DNA from: Lysobacter antibioticus | Lineage (GTDB): Bacteria > Pseudomonadota > Gammaproteobacteria > Xanthomonadales > Xanthomonadaceae | Direction: 5' to 3' | Assembly: GCF_000731095.1 (NCBI RefSeq) | Contig: NZ_JMTZ01000044.1 | Location: forward strand, 1 to 64,000 | Length of the DNA: 64,000 bases | Program-made: the position numbers and the translations under genes | Shown: piece by piece, positions 40,895 to 50,003 of the stretch | Layout: each line of letters opens with the position of its first letter | Position numbering within the stretch: the stretch's first letter is position 1 | The notes under the pieces: model-generated | What the model saw: the letters and a program-made list of their open reading frames with translations, nothing else | What the model was told of the DNA's origin: nothing | Database searches by the model: none

Positions 40895-42718
40895 ATGGCG
40901 ATCGCCCATCCTCCGCTGACCGCGCCGGCCCTGCGCCGGGCCTTGATCGCGGGGGCGCGCCGGGTCATCGCCGGGCGCGACTTGCTCAACCGGATCAACG
41001 TGTTCCCGGTCGCCGACGGCGACACCGGCAACAACCTCGCGCATACCCTGGGCAGTCTGCTGAATGGGGCGCTGAGCCGGCGCAGCCGCCATATCGGCGA
41101 GCTGCTGTTGCGGATCGGCGACGACGCCATCGACGGCGCGCGCGGCAACTCCGGGGCGATCCTGGCCCAGTTCCTGCACGGGGTGGCGGAGTACGCCCGC
41201 AGCCGGCCCGAGCTCGACGCCGCGACCCTCGCCGCCGCGGTGCGCCACGGCGCGGTCAATGCCCGGGCCGCACTGGCGCATCCGGTCGAGGGCACCATTC
41301 TCAGCGTCATCAATGCCTTCGCCGACGCCCTCGACGAAGCCGCCCTGGCCAGTCGCGACGGCGACCCGCGCCCGGGTTTCGCCGCCGCGCTGATCCAAGC
41401 CCGCAACGCGCTGGCGCGCACGCCGCAGCAGATGGCGCTGCTGCAGAAGGCTGGCGTGGTCGATGCGGGCGCCAAGGGTTTCGTCGATCTGCTCGAAGGC
41501 ATCGCCGAATTCGTCGACGGCGGCCCGCGCGCGCTGCGCGTGCATGCCGGCGTCAGCGCGGCCAACGAAGCCTGCGCCGGACACGGGGAAGCGCTGGCAC
41601 CGGTGCACGATGCGGTCGACCCACAGCGGCGCTGGTGCAGCGAATGCCTGGTGATCGGCAGCGGCATCGAACGCGGCCGGCTGCTGGCCGCGCTCGAAGC
41701 GGTCGGCGCCGATTCGCTGGTCCTGGCCGGCGGCGAGGCGCGCATGCGCGTGCATGCCCACGTCGGCGCGCCGCAGCGTTTGTTCGATGCCTGCGCGGCG
41801 TTCGGCGCGGTCGAGGCCATGAAGGCCGACGACATGCTGCAACAGCAACGCAGCGTCGAACGGGTGCAGCGGGTGGCGGTGGTGACCGACAGCGCCGCCG
41901 ATCTGCCCGAGGCCCTGGCCGAACGCTACGGCCTGCACGTGGTGCCGGTGCGGGTGTCGATCGACGGCCGCGACTATCTCGACAAGATCGGCCTGGCCAC
42001 CGCCGAGTTCTACCGGCGCATGGCCGGCAGCGCCGACTTGCCGCGCACCAGCCAGCCGCCGCCGGGCGATTTCCGCCGCGCCTTCGAGTTCCTGCTGGGG
42101 CACCGCGCCGAGGTTCTGTACGTCGGCCTGTCGCGCGCGGTCTCCGGCACCCTGCAGTCGGGCGAACAGGCCGCGGCGCGTGCCGATGCGCGCCGGGTGC
42201 AGGTGTTCGACAGTTTCAATGCCGCCGGCGGCCAGGCCTTGCTGGCCTGGCGTGCGGCCGAGTTGGCCGCCGACGGCGCCGAGCTGGCGGTGATCGTGGC
42301 CGAACTCGAACGCCTGCGTCCGCTGACTCGGACCTGGGCGATGGCGCGGGATATCTCGCACGCGGTGCGCGGCGGGCGGATTCCGCCCTGGGCCGGGCCG
42401 CTGGTGCGTTACACCGGCCTAACCCCAGTCGCGAAGATGAAGCCGGAGGGGCGGCTGAGCGTCAGCGGCGGCTTGTTCGCCAGGAAGGACGCGCCCGAGG
42501 CCTTTGCCTGCCATCTGACGCGGCGCCTGCCGGACGGGCAGCGCTGGCGCGCGATCGTCGGCCATTGCGATGCCCTGGGCGACGGCGAGCGTCTGCTCGA
42601 AGCCCTGCGCCGCCGCCTCGACCTGGAACAGGCCTGGTTGGTCGAGACCGGGCCGGCGTTGGGCGCCCATGCCGGGCGCGGGGCGTTGCTGGTGTCGGTG
42701 CAGCCGGCGCCGGGCTGA
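40895..42718 (+). CDS. DAK2-DegV fusion, fatty acid kinase-like protein
   Basis: 607 residues. The N-terminal part is a DhaL/DAK2 ATP-binding domain (LNRINVFPVADGDTGNNLAH with two Mg-binding Asp; RGNSGAILAQFLHGV). The C-terminal part, from about 330, is a DegV domain (VAVVTDSAADLP, TSQPPPGDFRRAFEFLL, YVGLSRAVSGT, RIPPWAGPLVRYTGLTPVAK), which binds a fatty acid. In Gram-positive bacteria FakA and FakB are separate; here both are one chain, with a middle linker like FakA's. It should phosphorylate fatty acids for use in lipid synthesis. An alternative TTG start lies at 40877. plsY, which uses acyl-phosphates, is 316 bases downstream, a fitting neighbour. Confidence 0.85.
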   Translation: MAIAHPPLTAPALRRALIAGARRVIAGRDLLNRINVFPVADGDTGNNLAHTLGSLLNGALSRRSRHIGELLLRIGDDAIDGARGNSGAILAQFLHGVAEYARSRPELDAATLAAAVRHGAVNARAALAHPVEGTILSVINAFADALDEAALASRDGDPRPGFAAALIQARNALARTPQQMALLQKAGVVDAGAKGFVDLLEGIAEFVDGGPRALRVHAGVSAANEACAGHGEALAPVHDAVDPQRRWCSECLVIGSGIERGRLLAALEAVGADSLVLAGGEARMRVHAHVGAPQRLFDACAAFGAVEAMKADDMLQQQRSVERVQRVAVVTDSAADLPEALAERYGLHVVPVRVSIDGRDYLDKIGLATAEFYRRMAGSADLPRTSQPPPGDFRRAFEFLLGHRAEVLYVGLSRAVSGTLQSGEQAAARADARRVQVFDSFNAAGGQALLAWRAAELAADGAELAVIVAELERLRPLTRTWAMARDISHAVRGGRIPPWAGPLVRYTGLTPVAKMKPEGRLSVSGGLFARKDAPEAFACHLTRRLPDGQRWRAIVGHCDALGDGERLLEALRRRLDLEQAWLVETGPALGAHAGRGALLVSVQPAPG

Positions 42719-43034
42719 GGCCGCGGCCCAACGGTTACGCGGCAAGCGCGAAAGGGCGCGGTCGCGGCTCGCGCCGCTCCTACCCCTAGCCGACGCCGTT
42801 CAGAGGCAGGAACGGCGCAAGCAGCAGCTCGATCCCAAAGGGCGCGGTCGCTGCTCGCGCCGCTCCTACCCCTAGCCGACGCCGTTCAGAGGCAGGAACG
42901 GCGCAAGCCGCAGCTCGATCCCCGGCAGCCCCGCGAAGGCTCATGTCCGCGACCGTCGCCGCGCAACGGTGTATCCGCCGGCACGGCGCTCGAATCCGTA
43001 TCGGCTCTCGTAGCGGCTCGCGCATAATTCGCCC
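42719..43034. other. intergenic region with 86-bp tandem duplication
   Basis: Most of these 316 bases are the two copies of the duplicated unit at 42751-42922. The remaining 112 bases before plsY should contain its promoter, though readthrough from the upstream gene is possible. Confidence 0.6.
42751..42922. repeat. 86-bp tandem duplication carrying REP-like elements
   Basis: Copy 1 (42751-42836) and copy 2 (42837-42922) agree at 84 of 86 positions. Each carries one inverted GTAGGAGCGGCGCGAGC-type REP element (42760-42783, 42846-42869) and the sequence CCGACGCCGTTCAGAGGCAG. The near-identity points to a recent duplication. Confidence 0.9.
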
Positions 43035-43715
43035 ATGTCGCTCGCCGCCCTCCCGCCGCCCCTGTCCGCCGCCATCGCGGTGGCGCCGTTGTCGGTGGTG
43101 TTGTTGCTGGCGGCGTACGCGATCGGTTCCCTGTCGGGCAGCCTGCTGCTGGGCCGCTTGCGCGGCGTCGATATCCGCCAGCAGGGCAGCGGCAACGCCG
43201 GCGGCACCAATGCCTTCCGTACCCAGGGCCTGCGCTTCGCCGCGGTCGTGGTCTTCATCGATATCGGCAAGGGCGCGCTGGCGACCTGGCTGGCGCTGCG
43301 CTTCGCGCCGGTCGGCGACGACTTGTCGGTGACCGCGCACGGTTACCTCGCCGCGTTCGCCGCCGTGCTGGGCCATGTCTGGCCGATCTGGCACGGCTTC
43401 CGCGGCGGCAAGGGCGCGGCCACCCTGGTCGGCGCGCTGATGGTGCTGTGGCCGTTCGCGGTGCCGCTGCTGTTGCTGGTCTGGGCGGTGGTGCTGATCG
43501 CCAGCGGTTATGTCGGCCTGGCCACGGTGATCGCGGCGCTGTGCCTGCCGCTGCTCGCCTGGTTCGGCGATGCCGGCCTGCCGCGGCAATGCTTCGCGAT
43601 CGCCGCCGCACTGTTGGTCGTGTTCACCCACCGCGGCAATCTGGCGCGTCTGCGCGCCGGTACCGAATCGCGCTTCGCCGGCGCGCGTCTGCTGCACCGT
43701 TGGCGCCGGAGCTGA
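43035..43715 (+). CDS. plsY: PlsY, glycerol-3-phosphate acyltransferase
   Basis: 226 residues, with several hydrophobic helices. PlsY transfers the acyl group of acyl-phosphate to glycerol-3-phosphate, the first step of phospholipid synthesis, in the inner membrane. Motifs: GSLSGSLLLGRLRGVDIRQQ, GSGNAGGTNAFRTQG and WPIWHGFRGGKGAATLVGAL. Its stop overlaps the birA start (TGATG, 43713-43717), beginning a run of four tightly packed genes. Confidence 0.93.
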   Translation: MSLAALPPPLSAAIAVAPLSVVLLLAAYAIGSLSGSLLLGRLRGVDIRQQGSGNAGGTNAFRTQGLRFAAVVVFIDIGKGALATWLALRFAPVGDDLSVTAHGYLAAFAAVLGHVWPIWHGFRGGKGAATLVGALMVLWPFAVPLLLLVWAVVLIASGYVGLATVIAALCLPLLAWFGDAGLPRQCFAIAAALLVVFTHRGNLARLRAGTESRFAGARLLHRWRRS

Positions 43716-44713
43716 TGGACGACCGCGCGCTGTTGCAGCACTTGATCGCAGGCCCCGCCACCGGCGACGCGCTCGCCAGCGCCGCCGGGCAGACCCGCGC
43801 GGCGGTGTGGAAGCGCATCGAAGCCTTGCGCGAAGCGGGGGTAGCGATCGAAGCCAAGCCCGGGCGCGGTTATGCGTTGTCGCAGCCGCTGGATCTGCTC
43901 GATGCCGAGGCGATAGTCGCGGCCCTGTCGGCGCCGACGCGGCTGCGGCTGGCCGCGCTCGAAGTGGCCTGGAGCATCGATTCGACCAACAGCGAACTGT
44001 TGCGCCGGCCGACCCCGGCGCAAGGCGTCGCGGTGTTGCTGGCCGAACGCCAGACCGGCGGCCGCGGGCGCCGCGGCCGGGTCTGGGCCTCGCCATTGGC
44101 CGCGCATCTGTATCTCTCGTTGTCGCGCTCGTTCGGAGGGGGCCTGGCGCGCCTCGGCGGGCTGAGCCTGGTCGCCGGCATCGCCGCGGTCGAGGCCCTG
44201 CAAGGCCTCGGCTATGCCGCGGTGCGGCTGAAATGGCCGAACGACCTGGTCGTGCTCGACGGCTATGGCCTGCGCAAGCTCGGCGGCCTGCTGATCGAAG
44301 GCGGCGGCGAATACGCCGGTCCGGCGCGCGCGGTGATCGGGCTCGGGCTCAACGTGCGCATGCCGGCCGCGGCTGCGGCCTCGATCGACCAGCCCTGGAG
44401 CGACCTGTCCGGCCTTGCCGGCGGGCATGCAGTAGCGCGCGACACGGTCGCTGCGGCCCTGCTGGAGCGCTTGCTGCCGGCGCTGGACGAATTCGACGCC
44501 GCCGGGTTGGCGCCGTTCCTCGACCGTTACGCCGCGTTCGATGCATTGGCCGGGCAGGCGATCAGCGTGCACGGTGCCGACGCGACGCATCAGGGTATCG
44601 CCCTCGGCCTGGCCGACGACGGCGCCCTGCGCGTGCGCCTGGACGATGGCGAGGAACGTCGTTTCCATGCCGGCGAAGTCAGCGTGCGGCGCGCGCAAGG
44701 AGCATCGCGTTGA
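43715..44713 (+). CDS. birA: BirA, biotin ligase and repressor
   Basis: 332 residues. N-terminal winged HTH (about 1-60, DALASAAGQTRAAVWKRIEA), then a biotin-protein ligase with SIDSTNSELL, GGRGRRGRVWASP (biotinyl-AMP loop), KWPNDLVV and LGGLLIEGGG, and the C-terminal beta-barrel. It attaches biotin to the acetyl-CoA carboxylase BCCP and represses biotin synthesis genes. It overlaps plsY by one base and coaX by four bases. Confidence 0.93.
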   Translation: MDDRALLQHLIAGPATGDALASAAGQTRAAVWKRIEALREAGVAIEAKPGRGYALSQPLDLLDAEAIVAALSAPTRLRLAALEVAWSIDSTNSELLRRPTPAQGVAVLLAERQTGGRGRRGRVWASPLAAHLYLSLSRSFGGGLARLGGLSLVAGIAAVEALQGLGYAAVRLKWPNDLVVLDGYGLRKLGGLLIEGGGEYAGPARAVIGLGLNVRMPAAAAASIDQPWSDLSGLAGGHAVARDTVAAALLERLLPALDEFDAAGLAPFLDRYAAFDALAGQAISVHGADATHQGIALGLADDGALRVRLDDGEERRFHAGEVSVRRAQGASR

Positions 44714-45486
44714 GCGCCTGGTTATTCGATCTCGGCAACACCCGGCTCAAGTGCGCGCCGCTCGGCGCCGACGGCCGCCCCGGCGACGCCGTGGCGCTGC
44801 CGCATCGCGAGGAAGACGTCGCCGCCGCACTCGCCGAGGCCTTGCCGGCGGAGCGGATCGAGGTCGCCTATCTGGCCAGCGTGGCGCATCCGGCCTTGCG
44901 CCTGGCGGTGCTCGAAGCACTGACCGTGCATTGCCGGCGGATCTCGATCGCGCGCACCCAAGCGAGTTTCCGCTCGCCGCAGGGTTTCGCCGCGGCGCGC
45001 TCCGATACGGTGCGTATCGCCTATGCCGAACCGCGCAAGCTCGGCGCCGACCGTTTCCTGGCCTTGCTCGGCGCGCACGCGCAAGGCGAGGGCGCGGCCT
45101 TGATCTGCGGCGTCGGCACTGCGCTCACCATCGATCTGCTCGACGCCGACGGCCTGCACCACGGCGGCCTGATCGCGCCGTCGCCGACCCTGATGCGCGA
45201 GGCCTTGCATGCGCGCGCGCCGCAATTGCCCGAACACGGCGGCGAGACGCTCGATTTCGCCGCCGACACCGAAGATGCCCTGGCCTCGGGTTGCGACGGC
45301 GCGGCATTGGCCCTGATCGAACGCAGCCTGGCCTCGGCGACCGCGAAACTCGGCCAGCGGCCGCGTCTGCTGTTGCACGGCGGCGGCGCCGATGCGCTGG
45401 CCGCCGCTCTGCCGTCGCCGACCCTGGCCCCGACGCTGGTCCTGCAAGGACTCGCGATCTGGGCCGGCATCGAAACTTCCCCCTGA
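44710..45486 (+). CDS. coaX: CoaX, type III pantothenate kinase
   Basis: 258 residues from a TTG start at 44710 that overlaps the birA stop (TTGA). CoaX phosphorylates pantothenate in CoA synthesis. Motifs: FDLGNTRLK (phosphate loop), LGADRFLALLGA (pantothenate site), CGVGTALTIDLL (ribose/phosphate motif) and LHHGGLIAPSPTLM. The TTG start is supported by the exact overlap and by the FDLGNT start close to the N-terminus, as usual for the family. Regulation by translational coupling to birA is likely. Confidence 0.92.
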   Translation: MSAWLFDLGNTRLKCAPLGADGRPGDAVALPHREEDVAAALAEALPAERIEVAYLASVAHPALRLAVLEALTVHCRRISIARTQASFRSPQGFAAARSDTVRIAYAEPRKLGADRFLALLGAHAQGEGAALICGVGTALTIDLLDADGLHHGGLIAPSPTLMREALHARAPQLPEHGGETLDFAADTEDALASGCDGAALALIERSLASATAKLGQRPRLLLHGGGADALAAALPSPTLAPTLVLQGLAIWAGIETSP

Positions 45487-45508
45487 CCCCAGGCGATAGA
45501 ATCCGCGC

Positions 45509-46369
45509 ATGCTCGTCCGTGCCCTCATCGTTCTGCTGATCGCGCTCAACATCGGCGTTGCCGCCTGGTGGGTCGCGCGTCCCGTCCCGGCCGCCGCGGC
45601 CGAGGAGACACTGCCGCTCGGCGTGGCCCGCCTGCAACTGGCCGGCGAATCCAAGCTGGCCGAGTCCAAGGCCGTAGCGCAAGCCGGGGCGACTGCGCCG
45701 TCGGCGCCGGCCGCCGCCTTGGTGGACAGCGCCGGCAAGCTGCCGGCGACGAGCGCGCGCCAGCCCGATGCCGATCAGACCGAAGCGGCCAAGGCGGAGG
45801 CAGCGGCGGCGAAGCTCGATGCTGCGAGCGGCGCGCCGCCGGCCGCACTGCCGCCGCCTACCGCCGCCGCGACGCCAGTGCCGCCGCCGGCCGAAGTGGC
45901 GAAAGCGCAGTGCTTCAGCATCGGCCCCTTCGCCGATGCCGCGGCCGCCGACGCGGCACGGGCGAAGTTGCAACCGCTCGCGCAGAAGCTGGCGACGCGC
46001 GCTCAGGCCGGCACCTCGAATCCTTCGCGCGGTTGGCGGGTATATCTGCCGCCGGCCGCGAGCGCGGAGGCCGCGCAAGCGACCGCGCAGCGCATTCGCG
46101 CCGCCGGTTTCAGCGATCTGTTCGTGATGGGCGGCGGTGGCGCCGACGCCAACGGCATCGCCCTCGGCCGCTTCCGCAGTGAGGAGTCGGCGCGCAAGCG
46201 TGCCTCTTCGCTCAGCGAAGCCGGTTTCCCGGCGCGGGTCGAAGCGCTCGGCGAGACCGCCTCGGCGACCTGGATCGATGCCGCCACCACCACCTCGAAC
46301 GGCGATGCCTTGCGCCGCGCCGCCGGTGCGCAGCGTTGGCGCACTGTGTCCTGCGGCACCCTCGGCTGA
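45509..46369 (+). CDS. SPOR-domain membrane protein
   Basis: 286 residues. One N-terminal membrane anchor (ALIVLLIALNIGVAAWWVA), a long Ala/Pro-rich periplasmic linker (to about residue 130) and a SPOR domain (CFSIGPFADAAAADAARAKL, GIALGRFRSEESARKRASSL). SPOR domains bind denuded glycan strands of septal peptidoglycan, which places the protein at the division site. It is the last gene of the plsY-birA-coaX run, 22 bases after coaX. No terminator hairpin is seen before the tRNA gene. Confidence 0.88.
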   Translation: MLVRALIVLLIALNIGVAAWWVARPVPAAAAEETLPLGVARLQLAGESKLAESKAVAQAGATAPSAPAAALVDSAGKLPATSARQPDADQTEAAKAEAAAAKLDAASGAPPAALPPPTAAATPVPPPAEVAKAQCFSIGPFADAAAADAARAKLQPLAQKLATRAQAGTSNPSRGWRVYLPPAASAEAAQATAQRIRAAGFSDLFVMGGGGADANGIALGRFRSEESARKRASSLSEAGFPARVEALGETASATWIDAATTTSNGDALRRAAGAQRWRTVSCGTLG

Positions 46370-46467
46370 GCGCGCTGTCCGTGGGAGGCGGGGGCGCGTA
46401 GAATGCGCCTGCCGTCGCCGTATCGAACCCTGGGTCCCGATCCGCACGACGCGCCGTCACGTACCTT

Positions 46468-46543
46468 GCCGCTTTAGCTCAGTTGGTAGAGCACTCGCCT
46501 TGTAAGCGAGCGGTCGTCCGTTCGATTCGGACAAGCGGCACCA
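46468..46543 (+). tRNA. tRNA-Thr (anticodon TGT)
   Basis: Cloverleaf from GCCGCTT to AAGCGGC with discriminator A and encoded CCA. D arm AGCTCAGTTGGTAGAGC, anticodon stem CTCGC/GCGAG with TGT, and T loop TTCGATT between GTCCG and CGGAC. The tRNA decodes ACA. No phage- or island-like copy of the 3' end was seen downstream within the window. Confidence 0.95.
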
Positions 46544-47011
46544 CGTAAATCCGAATAAAGACAACCGCCCGGCCAAGTGAGCTCAAGAAAAGATAGCCGC
46601 CCGGCCAATCCATCCAACGGCGCGAATCGTTCCGGCTTCCGTCAGAACACTGCCCTGGCTGTCCTGTCTCCGCCACAGCGCAGGCGAGCAGACGCCAACG
46701 CACTGCGTCCCACGGCTACCTTCCGAACGGCGTGATTGCGGTGTCGGCCCCAGAGCATCGTGAACTGCGGCAGGGGCCGAGCGCGCTCGCCCCAACCCGC
46801 ACCACCCGTGCTGCAGCGCAACGCCCTAGCGCCGCTCAACAGCCCGCCCCCAGCCCCGCATCCGCCCTGCGCTAGAATGCCGGCATCGTCGGCGGCCGCA
46901 GCGCAACGCGCGGCCCTGTTGCGGCGATCGCGCGATGCCGCGGGCATCGTCTGCGTTCACTATCGATATCCCTCGTGCGTCGCAACGCCGGCGCAGGGAA
47001 GAGGAATTCAC
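46544..47011. other. non-coding stretch before arginase
   Basis: 468 bases with no gene. A GCCGCCCGGCCA element occurs near 46600 and a similar ACCGCCCGGCCA near 46565, 35 bases apart. The arginase promoter should lie in the last 150 bases. No attachment site, RNA or IS is recognisable. Confidence 0.45.
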
Positions 47012-47935
47012 ATGAGTCGTACTTATCCTCCGGTGTCCTTGCTCGGTGCGCCGACCGACGTCGGTGCAGGCCATCGCGGCGCGCGCCTGGGGCCGGAAGC
47101 GCTGCGCATCGCCGGTCTCGGCGAAGCTCTCGCCGCGCGCGGCGTCGACGTGGTCGATCGCGGCAACCTCGACGGCCCGCGCAATCCCTGGCAAAAGCCG
47201 GTCGAAGGCTATCGCCATCTGCCCGAGGTGGTGGCCTGGAATCGTCTGGTGATGGATGCGGTCGGCGCGGAACTGCGCGAGGGGCGCATGCCGATCCTGC
47301 TCGGCGGCGATCACTGCCTCGGCCTGGGTTCGATCACCGCGGTCGCGCAGCACTGCCGCGAGACCGGCAAGCAATTGCGCGTGCTCTGGCTCGATGCGCA
47401 CGCCGACTTCAATACCAGCCAGGTCACGCCGTCGGGCAACATCCACGGCATGCCGGTGTCGTGCCTGTGCGGTCTCGGCCCGGAAGCCCTGACCCATCTC
47501 GGCGGTTCGGCGCCGGCGATGCGCCCCGACGAGATCCGCCAGATCGGCATCCGCTCGGTCGATCGCGGCGAGAAGCAGTTGATCCAGCAGCACGGGCTCG
47601 ATGTCTACGACATGCGCTACATCGACGAGATCGGCATGAAGCGGGTGATGGAGGAGGCGCTCGAAGGCGTCGACGAAAACACCCATCTGCACGTCAGCTT
47701 CGACGTCGACTTCCTCGATCCGAGCATCGCCCCGGGCGTCGGCACCACGGTGCCGGGCGGTCCGAACTATCGTGAGGCGCAGTTGGTGATGGAGATGATC
47801 GCCGACAGCGGCCGCCTGGCTTCGCTGGACATCGTCGAACTCAATCCGATCCTCGACAAGCGCAACCGCACCGCCAAGCTCGCGGTCGACCTGGTCGAGA
47901 GCCTGTTCGGCAAATCGACCTTGATGCGCGAATGA
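47012..47935 (+). CDS. rocF: arginase
   Basis: 307 residues; GGGAAGAGGAA stands five to ten bases before the ATG. Arginase hydrolyses arginine to ornithine and urea with a Mn2+ pair. The metal motifs are complete: GGDHCLGLGS (His), DAHADFNT, and DVDFLDPSIAPGVGT. Length and order match RocF-type enzymes. It stands alone. No other arginine catabolic gene adjoins it, though a CtlX-type hydrolase is 11 kb upstream. Confidence 0.93.
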   Translation: MSRTYPPVSLLGAPTDVGAGHRGARLGPEALRIAGLGEALAARGVDVVDRGNLDGPRNPWQKPVEGYRHLPEVVAWNRLVMDAVGAELREGRMPILLGGDHCLGLGSITAVAQHCRETGKQLRVLWLDAHADFNTSQVTPSGNIHGMPVSCLCGLGPEALTHLGGSAPAMRPDEIRQIGIRSVDRGEKQLIQQHGLDVYDMRYIDEIGMKRVMEEALEGVDENTHLHVSFDVDFLDPSIAPGVGTTVPGGPNYREAQLVMEMIADSGRLASLDIVELNPILDKRNRTAKLAVDLVESLFGKSTLMRE

Positions 47936-48124
47936 CGCGACCGTCGCCGCGGCGATGAATCGCGGCTGACGGTTTCACCGCGGGACAGGCGCAGGACGCC
48001 TTGTTTCATGGAATTCCGGGCCGGCGCTGCACGCCGGCTTCACATTCGCTCGCGTCTCATGCCAATCAGGACGCGACTGCGTGCGCGGCCCGATCTGGTA
48101 TCCGTAACCGACCAAGGAGTTCTT

Positions 48125-48274
48125 ATGAAGCGTTTGACTGCCCTGTTGCTGCTGGCCCTGTTCTCGATGGGCACCCTGACTGCTTGCAACACCGTGGCCG
48201 GTGCCGGCAAGGACGTGAAGAAGGCCGGTGAGAAGGTCGAGCAGAAGGCCGAAGAGGTCCGCGACGGCAAATAA
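48125..48274 (+). CDS. entericidin A/B-family lipoprotein
   Basis: 49 residues. A short signal with lipobox LFSMGTLTAC, then NTVAGAGKDVKKAGEKVEQK, the entericidin pattern of a small amphipathic lipoprotein. In E. coli the EcnA/EcnB pair forms an antidote/toxin module linked to stationary-phase lysis; here only one gene is present. Such genes are widespread in Proteobacteria and often sigma-S-dependent. AAGGAG precedes the ATG. A terminator follows. Confidence 0.9.
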   Translation: MKRLTALLLLALFSMGTLTACNTVAGAGKDVKKAGEKVEQKAEEVRDGK

Positions 48275-48615
48275 GCCGTAGGGCCCGACGAGATGCAAAG
48301 AAAAGGCCGGAGCGATCCGGCCTTTTCTGCGTCTGGGGTTTGGCATCCGCTGCGGCGCCGACGCATTCATCGTTGCCACGTCTTCTCGATGTCGGCAAAA
48401 GCGTGCAGCGCAACCGTGCAAGCGCAACCGCGCGCACAGAAATGGAATGAAGGGTTCATGCCGTTCACCGACATCAAGCCTCGGCTAACGCAATCGTGAC
48501 CTCATCGGAACGTCTGCGCTGCGAATCTGTTTCGGCGATATCGGCAAGCTAACGACGTGTTGCGAAGTGCGTGCGTCGTGCCGAATCCGAATCCCCCAAC
48601 GAAGGAGTGTTATCG
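48275..48615. other. region between entericidin and CsbD genes
   Basis: 341 bases holding the terminator (48301-48326) and, presumably, the csbD promoter. No gene is supported. Confidence 0.5.
48301..48326 (+). terminator. intrinsic terminator after the entericidin gene
   Basis: AAAAGGCCGG-AGCGAT-CCGGCCTTTT, a perfect 10-bp stem ending in a T-run, 26 bases beyond the stop. Confidence 0.85.
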
Positions 48616-48816
48616 ATGAACAAAGACATCATTGCCGGCAAGTGGACCCAGATCAAAGGCAAGGCCCAGGCCAAGTGGGGCGATCTGACCGACGACGTGT
48701 TCGATATCGCCGAAGGCAACTCCGAATACCTCGCAGGCAAGTTGCAGGAACGCTACGGTTGGGAACGCGACCGCGCCGAAAAGGAAGTGAAGGAATTCGG
48801 CAAGACGCTGAACTGA
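48616..48816 (+). CDS. CsbD-family stress protein
   Basis: 66 residues; GAAGGAG lies about nine bases before the ATG. The sequence [20 protein letters not shown] and [14 protein letters not shown] is the CsbD/YjbJ pattern, a small soluble general stress protein. The four acidic residues near 27-33 and the C-terminal charged helix are typical. It is monocistronic with a strong terminator, and is often among the most abundant transcripts in stationary phase. Confidence 0.92.
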   Translation: MNKDIIAGKWTQIKGKAQAKWGDLTDDVFDIAEGNSEYLAGKLQERYGWERDRAEKEVKEFGKTLN

Positions 48817-48884
48817 GCGATGCGCCACGGCGTCTGATCATCGGCGCGCATCGATAGCGCAGCGCAGCGTCATCGACGAGGAAC

Positions 48885-48915
48885 AACGGGCCGGAGCTTT
48901 CCGGCCCGTTTTTTT
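48885..48915 (+). terminator. intrinsic terminator after csbD
   Basis: AACGGGCCGG-AGCTTT-CCGGCCCGTT, a 10-bp stem followed by TTTTT. A classic intrinsic terminator; it may also serve the convergent gene at 48949. Confidence 0.88.
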
Positions 48916-48948
48916 GTGCGCGCTACGGTGACGGGCCGGTTGCCGCGA

Positions 48949-49803
48949 TCACCAGCCGCGCGGCGGCGGATCGGCGACGAAACCGTTAGGGAAAGCGCGC
49001 GGTTCGTTATCGCGATACGGCGCGCGATAACGCGGGACGATGCCGCGCGCGACCAGATTGCGGTAATCGTCGTAGCGGAACTGGATGACCTGGGCCGGCG
49101 AACGCGACGCGCGCACGAAGTCGGTCTGCGAGACCGGCGACCATTCGCGCGCGCCGTGGCCGGTGCCGATGGACTGCGCGGCGGCGCTGTCGGCGGCGGC
49201 TTCGCGCGCCTTGCCCGCTGCCGAGGCGGTGGCGGCCGGCGCGGCGGCGCCGTTGGAGGCGCGGCGTTCGGCCTCGGCCATGCCCTGGTCGCGGCCGTAG
49301 GGCGGCTGCGGGTAGGGATAAGGATAAGGATACGGACGCGGCGGTTCGCGATAGATCTGACGTTCCTCGAACACCGCCACGCCGATCACGCCGACGTTGT
49401 CGGGGCGTCCGGTGCGCGCGGCGTAACTGTCGGGCAGGTCGGTGAAGACGAACTGGGCGACATCGTCGAGCGATTTGCGCCAGCCGTTGATCTCGGTCGA
49501 TTGCCAGGCATCGAGCACGTAGCCGGCCTGCGAGGGGTTGGCGGTCTGGCCGCTGACCGCATTGACGCCGTCGACCGAGAGTACGACCAGCACGCGTTGG
49601 CCGCTGGTGTTGGTCAGGCGCACCGAGTAGCGGTGGCCGGGCGTGCCGGCGATCCACTGCTGGCCGCGGTGCGGATAGGCCGGCAGCCAGTCGCCGCTGT
49701 CGCGGTCGATCACCGCGAGGTCGACCAGCGGACGGCCGTAGGCCGGAGTGCAGGCGGTGGCGGTCAACACGGCACCGGCGAGCAGGGCGAGGGTGCGGAA
49801 CAT
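48949..49803 (-). CDS. secreted lipoprotein with YP repeats
   Basis: 284 residues from the ATG at 49803. Signal with lipobox TLALLAGAVLTATAC. The mature N-terminal domain (PLVDLAVIDRDSGDWLPAYP, YSVRLTNTSGQRVLVVLSVD) has a beta-sandwich look; a PYPYPYPYPQPPY stretch and an Ala-rich linker follow; and the C-terminal part (SPAQVIQFRYDDYRNLVARG) is conserved in related hypothetical proteins of Xanthomonadaceae. The function is unknown. It lies in the outer or inner membrane by its lipid anchor. Confidence 0.8.
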   Translation of the reverse strand: MFRTLALLAGAVLTATACTPAYGRPLVDLAVIDRDSGDWLPAYPHRGQQWIAGTPGHRYSVRLTNTSGQRVLVVLSVDGVNAVSGQTANPSQAGYVLDAWQSTEINGWRKSLDDVAQFVFTDLPDSYAARTGRPDNVGVIGVAVFEERQIYREPPRPYPYPYPYPQPPYGRDQGMAEAERRASNGAAAPAATASAAGKAREAAADSAAAQSIGTGHGAREWSPVSQTDFVRASRSPAQVIQFRYDDYRNLVARGIVPRYRAPYRDNEPRAFPNGFVADPPPRGW

Positions 49804-50003
49804 GGCGGTGTCTCCTGGGTGGTCGTGCATGCAAACGCACCGGGCCCGGCAATGGGGTTGCGCCGCCCCAGCGGGGGCGCCGCGCCGCGCTCAGCTGCCG
49901 CTCATGCGCGGCTCATGCGCGGCTCAGGCTGGGACCTCCGGACGAGGCGGGCCCCGCCGGGCAGCGGGTACACTGACCGGCCACGTTCCACCCACGATCG
50001 GCA

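Noticed and set aside
46468-47011. Genomic island inserted at the tRNA-Thr gene
   Set aside because: The sequence downstream has no integrase, no repeat of the tRNA 3' end and leads to a housekeeping arginase gene.
49290-49340. YPYPYPYP tract as sign of a phase-variable repeat
   Set aside because: Only a short run of three to four imperfect codon pairs within a lipoprotein gene; too short for slippage-driven phase variation.
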